DNA from: Clostridia bacterium
GTDB taxonomy: Bacteria > Bacillota > Clostridia > Christensenellales > UBA1242
Direction: 5' to 3'
Assembly: GCA_028704215.1 (NCBI GenBank)
Contig: JAQVLJ010000031.1
Coordinates: 1 to 9,152 of the forward strand
DNA length: 9,152 bases
In this document: in pieces, positions 1-5,546 of the stretch
Position numbering within the stretch: the first letter of the stretch is position 1
How the letters are laid out: every line of letters begins with the position of its first letter
The notes under the pieces: generated by a model
Seen by the model: only the letters and a program-made list of their open reading frames with translations
Database searches by the model: none
What the model was told of the DNA's origin: nothing
Position numbers and translations under genes: made by a program

Positions 1-999
1 TTCAACTTGACCGTTCAAAAAATATGTTACATGTGCATATTTTGTAGTTTCTGAGATTTTGAGTTGTTTTAGATTAAGAGATGACAAATATTCGCTGAGG
101 GTATTTTGAATAGGCAAATCTTCAAAAACATTTTTTGTACGTACAAAATCACCATATTTTGTCATAGATACTAGTTCAATATCGTCATTTAATTGTTCTT
201 CGCTCATTTGCACCAACTGTCGCATCCTATCCTCACGAGTGTTATAAAAGAATATGACATCGTTGGCATCTACTACATTCGTTTGAGTAGTTTTGATATG
301 TTTTGGACGTACAAACTCATCGTAAATACCTTTTTTGTATTGTTCTTTCAGATACAATATAGGATCATCAATGGTTTCTTTATCAAAAAACATTGCATTA
401 AATCCTTCTTGTGTTCGCTCGGTATTTTTTTCTCTATCCATTGCAAAAAATCTACCGCCAATGCTTGCAATTTCGCCAATTTCTAGTTTTTCCATATAGT
501 TTTGTAACATTTCTACGTAATGAACGCCAGCATCAATAGGAGTATCTCGGCCATCAGTGATCACGTGTACCAAAACGTTTTTTATACCATATTTTTTGCA
601 TACATTAAGTATGGCAAAAAGATGCGAAATATTTGAGTGAATACCTTTGTCAGATAGCAACCCTACCAAATGTAAAGTACCGCTCTTTTTGAGTTTTTCC
701 ATTACGGATTTAATTAAAGGAATGTCTTTGAAAACGTTGGAATTGATACTTTCGTCAATTCTTACAGTTTTTGATTTCACTATTCGGCCAGCACCAATAG
801 TCTGATGTCCAACCTCTGAGCCACCCATTTGGTTATCTTCTAATCCAACGTATTTTCCATGCGTATAGATAAGTGTCGTTGGACACTTTTGTTTGATAAA
901 GTGCAAAAAAGGTGTTGTTGCATTTTTTACAGCATTAAATTTTCCATCTTTGCCTTCTCCATAGCCGTCTAGTATAATCAAAATACCTTTTCTATTCAT
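1..999 (-). CDS. gpmI: 2,3-bisphosphoglycerate-independent phosphoglycerate mutase, 3' part missing
   Basis: Cofactor-independent phosphoglycerate mutase interconverts 3- and 2-phosphoglycerate in cytosolic glycolysis, using two metal ions (usually Mn) and a phosphoserine intermediate. I translated 333 uninterrupted codons from ATG at 999 to the window edge; the family is about 500-515 residues, so roughly a third is outside. Visible family signatures: ILDGYG with metal ligand D11; MGGSEVGH with the catalytic serine at S61; SDKGIHS with H121; DGRDT with R151/D152; GGRFFAMDR with R183 and R189; R255 and R258 of the substrate site; and KYAHVTYF with K320. The phosphotransferase insert is therefore complete, while the second half of the metal/phosphatase domain lies to the left of the window. 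The start codon overlaps the end of tpiA by 8 nt, which implies translational coupling as the third gene of the pgk-tpiA-gpmI operon. The reading frame is intact, so the truncation is only the window boundary. Confidence 0.96.
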   Translation of the reverse strand, partial: MNRKGILIILDGYGEGKDGKFNAVKNATTPFLHFIKQKCPTTLIYTHGKYVGLEDNQMGGSEVGHQTIGAGRIVKSKTVRIDESINSNVFKDIPLIKSVMEKLKKSGTLHLVGLLSDKGIHSNISHLFAILNVCKKYGIKNVLVHVITDGRDTPIDAGVHYVEMLQNYMEKLEIGEIASIGGRFFAMDREKNTERTQEGFNAMFFDKETIDDPILYLKEQYKKGIYDEFVRPKHIKTTQTNVVDANDVIFFYNTREDRMRQLVQMSEEQLNDDIELVSMTKYGDFVRTKNVFEDLPIQNTLSEYLSSLNLKQLKISETTKYAHVTYFLNGQVE

Positions 1000-1741
1000 T
1001 TGTACAACCTTTTATCATTTCTTCAAACTTGTCCAAATCCAAGCACGCTCCGCCAACTAAAAGTCCTGTTATTCCTTCGCATTTTAAAATTGATTTGTAG
1101 TTAGACAAATCAACGCTACCCCCATACAAAATGTATAATTTGTCTAAATACTCTTTGTCAAAGAATTTATTAATAGATTTTTTTATTATCTTGACAGCAT
1201 TTTCAATATCTTTGGTCGTTGCAACTACACCAGTACCGATTGCCCAAACAGGTTCATAGGCAATAGTAATGTGAGGTACTTCATTGGTATAAACATTTTG
1301 TAAAGCACTTTTTATCTGAGAACACAATATTTCTTCCGTCTTTTGGTTCTTTTTCTGTTTTAAATTCTCGCCTACACAAACAACAGGACGCAACCCATCT
1401 TGCAAGGCTTTGAGTACTTTTTTGTTAATTGTGTCATCGTTTTCTTTATAATGTGTTCTGCGTTCACTGTGTCCAATCAAAACATACTTTGTACCGGTAG
1501 AAGTAATCATTTTCCCGCTTATTTCGCCAGTAAATTTTCCACTTTCACTTTGATTCATATTTTGTGCACAAAAAGAAATGTTTTTGTTTTTTACTTTTTT
1601 TGCCAAATGTAAAGAAACAAAAGAAGGGCACAATATTAATTGTGTATCTTTTAATTCCAATGAATTAAAACGATTGATATATTTTGTTATTTCTATATCA
1701 GAAAAATGCATTTTAAAATTTGCAAATATGCTAACCTTCAT
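992..1741 (-). CDS. tpiA: triosephosphate isomerase
   Basis: Interconverts dihydroxyacetone phosphate and glyceraldehyde 3-phosphate in the cytosol, as a TIM-barrel dimer. The product is 249 aa, normal for bacteria. Active-site residues are all present: N8 and K10 in ANFKMH, the electrophile H91 in IGHSERR, the general base E163 in AYEPVWAIGTG (whose second half is the mobile loop 6), then YGGSV and GLLVGGA phosphate-gripping motifs near the C-terminus. The first motif is usually GNWKMN, so Trp to Phe and Asn to His are minor departures. I chose ATG at 1741: AGGAG sits 5 nt upstream, whereas a GTG two codons earlier would directly abut the same AGGAG. The ribosome binding site overlaps the pgk stop codon (8-nt gap), and the gene's last bases overlap gpmI, so it is the middle gene of the glycolytic operon. 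Confidence 0.97.
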   Translation of the reverse strand: MKVSIFANFKMHFSDIEITKYINRFNSLELKDTQLILCPSFVSLHLAKKVKNKNISFCAQNMNQSESGKFTGEISGKMITSTGTKYVLIGHSERRTHYKENDDTINKKVLKALQDGLRPVVCVGENLKQKKNQKTEEILCSQIKSALQNVYTNEVPHITIAYEPVWAIGTGVVATTKDIENAVKIIKKSINKFFDKEYLDKLYILYGGSVDLSNYKSILKCEGITGLLVGGACLDLDKFEEMIKGCTNE

Positions 1742-1749
1742 ATACACTC

Positions 1750-2925
1750 CTAAATTTCAGAAATAACGTCAACGCATGGCAAAACCTTTCCCTGCAACAA
1801 CTCCAAACTGGCACCACCACCCGTCGATACGTGCGATATTCTTTTAAACATTGCAGGCTTCAAACAAGCTGCGCTATCGCCACCACCTACAATAGTATAG
1901 CCTTTATTATTCGAAACATACTTAGCAATTTTGTTTGTACCTTTCCTAAATTTTGGAAATTCATACACACCCATAGGTCCGTTCCAAACTATCACTTTTG
2001 CTTTTTTGATTATTTTTTTGAATGCTTTTATTGTTAATGGTCCTATGTCCATTCCTTGATAATCTTTGCTAAAAAATCCACTATTGAAATGTTTGCTTTT
2101 TGCAGTTTTTGAAAACTCTTTTGCCCCTATATTGTCAACAGGAAGCAAAATTTTGATATTTCTTTCCTTTGCTGTTTCAATAATATCTTTTGCTATATCA
2201 ATGCTAGAGTTGTCCAACAATGATTCTCCCACTTCTCCACCTATCGCCTTAATAAAAGTATAAGCCATACCCCCACCAATCAAAATAGTGTCTACTTTAT
2301 CAAACAAGTTTTTTATAACTTTGATTTTGTCATTAACTTTTGCGCCCCCCAAAATCAAAACAAAAGGATGTTTATCATTATTAAGTACATTTTCAAAAGC
2401 ATTTAGTTCTTTTTCAACCAAAAAACCTACTGCATTTGGCAATAATTCTGCCACACCAAAAGTTGAAGCGTGTTTTCTGTGCATGGTGGCAAACGCATCG
2501 TTCACATATACATCAGCAAAACTAGCAAGGTGCTTTGCAAAATCTAAGTCATTATCTTCTTCTTGCTTGTAAAAGCGTATGTTTTCTAGCATAACTACGT
2601 CACCTGGTTTCATCTTTGAAATAGTAGAAGATACCTTTTTGTCGTAAATATCTTCAATTAGTGTAACTTGTTTGTTCAAAAGTTTTGACAAACGGCTAAC
2701 TACTGGTCTTAAAGATAATTTGCTATCCACACCATTTGGACGGCCAAGGTGAGAACACAAAATAAGTTTTGCGTTATGTTGAATCAAGTAATTAATTGTA
2801 GGCAAGGATTGGACAATTCTATTGTCATCCAAAATTTTAAAATCAGCACCAATTGGCACATTAAAATCTACTCGTAAAAATACTTTTTTGTTATCTACAT
2901 CTATATCTCTAATAGTTCTTTTCAT
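1750..2925 (-). CDS. pgk: phosphoglycerate kinase
   Basis: Transfers the acyl phosphate of 1,3-bisphosphoglycerate to ADP, the first ATP-yielding step of glycolysis; cytosolic monomer with two Rossmann-like lobes. The 391-aa product matches the usual 390-420. The N-terminal lobe holds the substrate site: RVDFNVP (18-24, with D20 and N22), R36, SHLGRP (58-63), ENIRF (114-118, R117) and R150 in MHRKHAS. The C-terminal lobe holds the nucleotide site: LGGAKVNDK (192-200), GGGMAYTF, WNGPMGVYE (314-322), GGGDSAA (347-353) and the STGGGASLE loop (367-375) near the helix dipole. The start is clear: TAGGAG lies 5 nt before ATG. It leads the cluster pgk-tpiA-gpmI. No gap gene precedes it, unlike the common gapA-pgk-tpi-pgm-eno order of Bacillus. 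A promoter and a palindrome lie just upstream (2966-3004). Confidence 0.98.
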   Translation of the reverse strand: MKRTIRDIDVDNKKVFLRVDFNVPIGADFKILDDNRIVQSLPTINYLIQHNAKLILCSHLGRPNGVDSKLSLRPVVSRLSKLLNKQVTLIEDIYDKKVSSTISKMKPGDVVMLENIRFYKQEEDNDLDFAKHLASFADVYVNDAFATMHRKHASTFGVAELLPNAVGFLVEKELNAFENVLNNDKHPFVLILGGAKVNDKIKVIKNLFDKVDTILIGGGMAYTFIKAIGGEVGESLLDNSSIDIAKDIIETAKERNIKILLPVDNIGAKEFSKTAKSKHFNSGFFSKDYQGMDIGPLTIKAFKKIIKKAKVIVWNGPMGVYEFPKFRKGTNKIAKYVSNNKGYTIVGGGDSAACLKPAMFKRISHVSTGGGASLELLQGKVLPCVDVISEI

Positions 2926-2965
2926 AAAAACTCCTAGTTATCAAAAACACAAAATAAAAAATAAA

Positions 2966-2983
2966 TTAGTAAAATAATACTAA
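2966..2983. repeat. perfect 6-bp inverted repeat over the pgk promoter -10
   Basis: TTAGTA, six bases, TACTAA: an exact 18-bp palindrome in arm sequence that covers the proposed -10 element (2977-2982) and the likely transcription start. The position is where a repressor operator would sit. It is too AT-rich to be a good RNA terminator and has no U tract of the usual kind. In a region this AT-rich a 6-bp arm match could also be chance. Confidence 0.35.
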
Positions 2984-3004
2984 CACATACACTATTTAAT
3001 TCAA
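2977..3004 (-). promoter_or_regulatory. probable promoter of pgk-tpiA-gpmI
   Basis: On the minus strand a TTGAAT box (2999-3004), a 16-nt spacer and TAGTAT (2977-2982) preceded by TGT give an extended -10 promoter. The predicted start, near 2970, leaves a leader of about 45 nt before pgk. The -35 box overlaps the last codons of the upstream gene, so read-through from arsR is also possible, since no terminator is visible. Each hexamer matches the consensus at four of six bases; the TGn extension adds support. Confidence 0.45.
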
Positions 3005-3559
3005 AATGAAATCGCAGTATTTTTGAAATTTTCGATTAACTTCACCGTTTTTGATAAAGTTGGCACTTATTTTATCACATATTATACCGTTTTTTATTAC
3101 ATTATCATATGCATATTTTTCAATATCAAATTTGTCCTCAATAAGCAAAATTTTAAAATTGTCATTTTCTAAAAAACTTTCATATTTTAAACTAGCAGAT
3201 ATTTTTATATTTTCACAAGAAAAATCCAATATTTCGCTTTCGTTTTTTATATCACAAATGTTTCCTTTCGAAAAATAGATAAGAGATTTGTGTATATCTC
3301 CGAACAAATCTGTTTTGGCACAAGCCAAAATATCACAACTAAAATTTTTTGACAGTGTAGCTAGTTCTTTTGACACGTTGCTAAGCCCAAATATTTCATC
3401 ATAATAAACAAAATCATATATAATGCCAGACTGAAAAATAATCAAATCTATGTTTGGGTAATTTTTCAAAACATTTATATAAAAATTTTTGTAACTGCCC
3501 CCAACAACGCACAATATATCCATAAATATAAATATGAATATATTAGTTTTGGCGTGCAT
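2996..3559 (-). CDS. unknown protein, weakly nitrilase-like, downstream of arsR
   Basis: A 187-codon gene I do not firmly recognise. The pattern NIDLIIFQSG near residues 36-45, a polar/Leu-rich helix with KELATLSKNFSCDILAC (64-80), then a KSLIYFSKGNICDI stretch (91-104) resembles the strand-helix-strand order of carbon-nitrogen hydrolases. However, the catalytic Glu of the FPE motif is replaced (FQS), and no Lys or Cys of the triad can be placed. The protein is also shorter than the roughly 260-residue fold. If related, it is a degenerate or non-catalytic member. There are seven cysteines and no signal peptide or clear membrane segment. ATG at 3559 directly follows the arsR TAA, with only a distant GGGG upstream. 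Codon 13 (ATG at 3523, MDILCVVGG) is an alternative that begins at the likely first beta strand but has no ribosome binding site. It is probably cotranscribed with arsR. Confidence 0.75.
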   Translation of the reverse strand: MHAKTNIFIFIFMDILCVVGGSYKNFYINVLKNYPNIDLIIFQSGIIYDFVYYDEIFGLSNVSKELATLSKNFSCDILACAKTDLFGDIHKSLIYFSKGNICDIKNESEILDFSCENIKISASLKYESFLENDNFKILLIEDKFDIEKYAYDNVIKNGIICDKISANFIKNGEVNRKFQKYCDFILN

Positions 3560-3889
3560 TTATAGACATTCTACCCCATAATTCAGGACTTCAATAATAT
3601 TTCGGTTTTTGATGTAATATGTTATTGTCTTGCCTATTCTGTCACAGTCAATCAGCTTCAATGTTTTCAAAAATTTTAATTGATGACTAATTGTGGTTTG
3701 GTTAATTTGTAATAGTTGTGCAATATCCCCCACACACATACTTTTCATACACAAACAAATTAGTATTTTTAAACGAGTGCCATCAGAAAACCCTGAATAT
3801 AGTTGGCTTAATTCAAATATGTTTTGTTTAGTTGGCAAAAATTCACGGATAATAGATTCTTCATTTGCAGTAATATTGAATGCATTCAT
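3560..3889 (-). CDS. ArsR/SmtB-family winged-helix transcriptional regulator
   Basis: A 109-aa DNA-binding regulator of the ArsR/SmtB type, normally a homodimeric repressor released by a metal ion or a thiol change. The core runs from LSQLYSGFSDGTRLKIL (27-43) through the MCVGDIAQLL helix (51-60), the recognition helix region NQTTISHQLKFLK (63-75) and the beta wing DRIGKTITYYI (83-93). The classical ELCVCDL metal site keeps only one cysteine (C52; Gly at the second position). Other cysteines are C45, C47, C82 and C108, the last in the C-terminal helix, so a dithiol switch is conceivable. GAGG lies 7 nt before the start. A 20-bp palindrome in the divergent spacer (3916-3935) is the probable operator. 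The next gene follows with no gap. The ligand cannot be read from the sequence. Confidence 0.9.
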   Translation of the reverse strand: MNAFNITANEESIIREFLPTKQNIFELSQLYSGFSDGTRLKILICLCMKSMCVGDIAQLLQINQTTISHQLKFLKTLKLIDCDRIGKTITYYIKNRNIIEVLNYGVECL

Positions 3890-3906
3890 ACATTTACCTC
3901 AACATA

Positions 3907-3935
3907 AGTGTACATTTGAGCATATATTTGTGCAA
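3907..3935 (-). promoter_or_regulatory. possible arsR promoter
   Basis: Minus strand: TTGCAC (3930-3935), 17-nt spacer, TACACT (3907-3912), placing a start a few bases before the GAGG ribosome binding site of arsR. The -35 box matches consensus at only three of six bases and the -10 at four. The correct spacing, and the coincidence with the palindrome at 3916-3935, are the main support. Confidence 0.35.
3916..3935. promoter_or_regulatory. putative ArsR-family operator palindrome
   Basis: TTGAGCA, six A/T bases, TGTGCAA: a 7-6-7 imperfect palindrome (five of seven arm positions symmetrical). It lies between arsR and the divergent 59-aa gene and overlaps the -35 box and spacer proposed for arsR. 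The size and layout resemble the 12-2-12 type operators described for ArsR/SmtB proteins. Binding by the adjacent regulator is inference. If real, it could control both genes from one site. Confidence 0.45.
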
Positions 3936-4003
3936 TTATTCACATAATCGAAGTTTGGCGAATAAATAACAATATCAAATTTTTTTGTTGTAGGAGGACG
4001 AAT

Positions 4004-4183
4004 ATGAATTTACCTATTGAATTGCTTGTCGTTTTGGGTTTAGCGGTGTTGGCACAGGCAGCAAATATTGACTTGGCAAACAATACTGTAATATTGTTAG
4101 TACTTTTGATTGCACTTGGCTCTTATAACAATAACACAAATTGCAACACATGCACGACTTGCAATCAAAGAAGCTATCTGTAA
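4004..4183 (+). CDS. 59-aa hydrophobic protein with CxxCxxC tail
   Basis: A small gene with an excellent ribosome binding site (AGGAGG at 3992-3997, 6 nt before ATG), which makes it credible despite its length. Two hydrophobic stretches, residues 4-20 (starting PIELLVVLGLAVL) and 28-41 (TVILLVLLIALG), flank a polar NIDLANN turn. This suggests a membrane hairpin, or a secreted peptide if the AQAA at 17-20 were cleaved, though the N-terminus lacks the usual positive charges. The tail is Asn/Thr rich and ends in CNTCTTCNQRSYL, with cysteines 47, 50 and 53 in a CxxCxxC array able to bind metal or form disulfides. It is transcribed divergently from arsR across a shared palindrome and ends 20 bp before a hairpin terminator, so it forms its own transcription unit. 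I do not recognise the family. Confidence 0.75.
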   Translation: MNLPIELLVVLGLAVLAQAANIDLANNTVILLVLLIALGSYNNNTNCNTCTTCNQRSYL

Positions 4184-4200
4184 TACATACTTTTCAAAAT

Positions 4201-4231
4201 AAAAAAACTTGAACATTATGTTCAAGTTTTT
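4201..4231. terminator. bidirectional rho-independent terminator between tuf and the 59-aa gene
   Basis: An exact 13-bp stem (4203-4215 with 4219-4231) around a TTA loop, with core ACTTGAACA/TGTTCAAGT. Read leftward after tuf, it is followed by a run of seven T, then ATTTT: a strong terminator. Read rightward after the 59-aa gene, it has a shorter tract of five T. It therefore separates two convergent units. Confidence 0.9.
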
Positions 4232-4254
4232 GCAAATTTTTAATTTTTTAAAAA

Positions 4255-5448
4255 TTATTCAATGATTTCACTAACTACGCCAGAACCAACTGTTCTACCA
4301 CCTTCACGGATAGCAAAACGAAGTCCTTTTTCGATAGCGATTGGGTTGATCAATTTGATCTTCATACTGATGTTATCACCAGGCATAACCATTTCAACGC
4401 CTTCTGGCAATTCAATAGTACCTGTAATATCAGTAGTACGGAAATAGAATTGTGGACGATAGCCATTAAAGAATGGAGTATGACGGCCACCTTCCTCTTT
4501 CTTCAAAACGTACACGCTAGCAGAGTAATGTGTATGAGGTTTGATAGTTCCTGGTTTTGCCAAAACTTGTCCTCTTTCGATTTCATTTCTTTGGATACCA
4601 CGAATTAATAGACCTACGTTATCACCACTTCTTGCTTCATCAAGCAATTTTCTGAACATTTCAACGCCAGTAATAACTACTTTTCTACTTGGTTTGATAC
4701 CAACTAGTTCAAGTTCGTCGTTTACTTTTACAACGCCACGTTCTACTCTACCAGTAGCAACTGTACCACGACCTGTGATAGAGAATACGTCTTCAACTGG
4801 CATCAAGAATGGTTGATCAATAGCACGAACTGGATCTGGAATATAATTATCAACTGCATCCATAAGTTCCATAATACAATCACAATCAGGACTGTTAGGA
4901 TCTGTTGCTTCCAAAGCCTTTAATGCACTACCTCTAATAACTGGAGTTTTGTCGCCAGGGAAACCATAAGTTGATAACAACTCTCTAATTTCCATTTCAA
5001 CCAAATCCAACAATTCAGCGTCATCAACTTGGTCAACTTTGTTCATAAATACAACAATGTAAGGAACGCCAACCTGACGTGCCAACACAATGTGTTCACG
5101 AGTTTGAGGCATTGGTCCGTCAGTAGCAGCAACAACTAGGATTGCTCCGTCCATCTGAGCAGCACCTGTAATCATATTTTTTACATAGTCTGCGTGTCCT
5201 GGGCAGTCAACGTGTGCATAATGACGTTTTTCTGTTGAATATTCAACGTGAGAAGTATTGATTGTAATACCTCTTTCTTTTTCCTCTTTGGTATTGTCAA
5301 TTTGGTCATATCTCTTTGCTTCTGATAGACCTTTTGCTGCCAAAACTTTTGTTATAGCGGCAGTCAAAGTAGTTTTGCCGTGGTCAACGTGACCAATTGT
5401 ACCGATATTAACATGCGGTTTTGTTCTTTCAAATTTAGCTTTTGCCAT
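4255..5448 (-). CDS. tuf: translation elongation factor Tu
   Basis: The GTPase that carries aminoacyl-tRNA to the ribosomal A site. 397 aa, full length. Domain I has G1 GHVDHGKT (19-26), switch I with ERGITIN (58-64), G3 DCPGH with catalytic H85, G4 NKVD and the SALKALE G5 region. A small insertion-like segment follows, with NSPDCDC before IMELMDAVD. Domain II starts near QPFLMPVEDVFSITGRGTV, and domain III ends with GRTVGSGVVSEIIE. Every key residue is present. The ATG has AAGGAG 8 nt upstream. It is the last gene of the str operon but also has its own strong promoter (5478-5506) in the 98-bp gap after fusA, consistent with the known need for EF-Tu in excess over EF-G. Transcription ends at the 4201-4231 hairpin. 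No rpsJ cluster follows. Confidence 0.99.
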   Translation of the reverse strand: MAKAKFERTKPHVNIGTIGHVDHGKTTLTAAITKVLAAKGLSEAKRYDQIDNTKEEKERGITINTSHVEYSTEKRHYAHVDCPGHADYVKNMITGAAQMDGAILVVAATDGPMPQTREHIVLARQVGVPYIVVFMNKVDQVDDAELLDLVEMEIRELLSTYGFPGDKTPVIRGSALKALEATDPNSPDCDCIMELMDAVDNYIPDPVRAIDQPFLMPVEDVFSITGRGTVATGRVERGVVKVNDELELVGIKPSRKVVITGVEMFRKLLDEARSGDNVGLLIRGIQRNEIERGQVLAKPGTIKPHTHYSASVYVLKKEEGGRHTPFFNGYRPQFYFRTTDITGTIELPEGVEMVMPGDNISMKIKLINPIAIEKGLRFAIREGGRTVGSGVVSEIIE

Positions 5449-5477
5449 TTTAATCTCTCCTTTACAAAAACAATATT

Positions 5478-5506
5478 AGTTTAGTTTGTTTTAAATTTAT
5501 TGTCAA
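5478..5506 (-). promoter_or_regulatory. internal promoter for tuf
   Basis: Minus strand: a perfect TTGACA (5501-5506), exactly 17 nt, then TAAACT (5478-5483, four of six). The predicted start, near 5471, leaves about 23 nt before the tuf ATG, enough for the AAGGAG site. It lies fully in the fusA-tuf gap, so tuf can be transcribed apart from the rest of the operon. Confidence 0.8.
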
Positions 5507-5546
5507 GTGTTTTTTTGCAAAATTTAGCAAGAAAACACGGCATAAA

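Noticed and set aside
193..486. 97-codon plus-strand reading frame
   Set aside because: Fully antisense to gpmI, whose frame contains the family motifs across this stretch.
1742..1747. GTG start for tpiA two codons upstream
   Set aside because: AGGAG directly abuts the GTG, too close for initiation; ATG at 1741 has proper spacing.
5511..5531. TTGC...GCAA symmetry after fusA as a terminator
   Set aside because: Only four outer pairs form before a mismatch, and no T tract follows on the mRNA strand; read-through into tuf is more likely.
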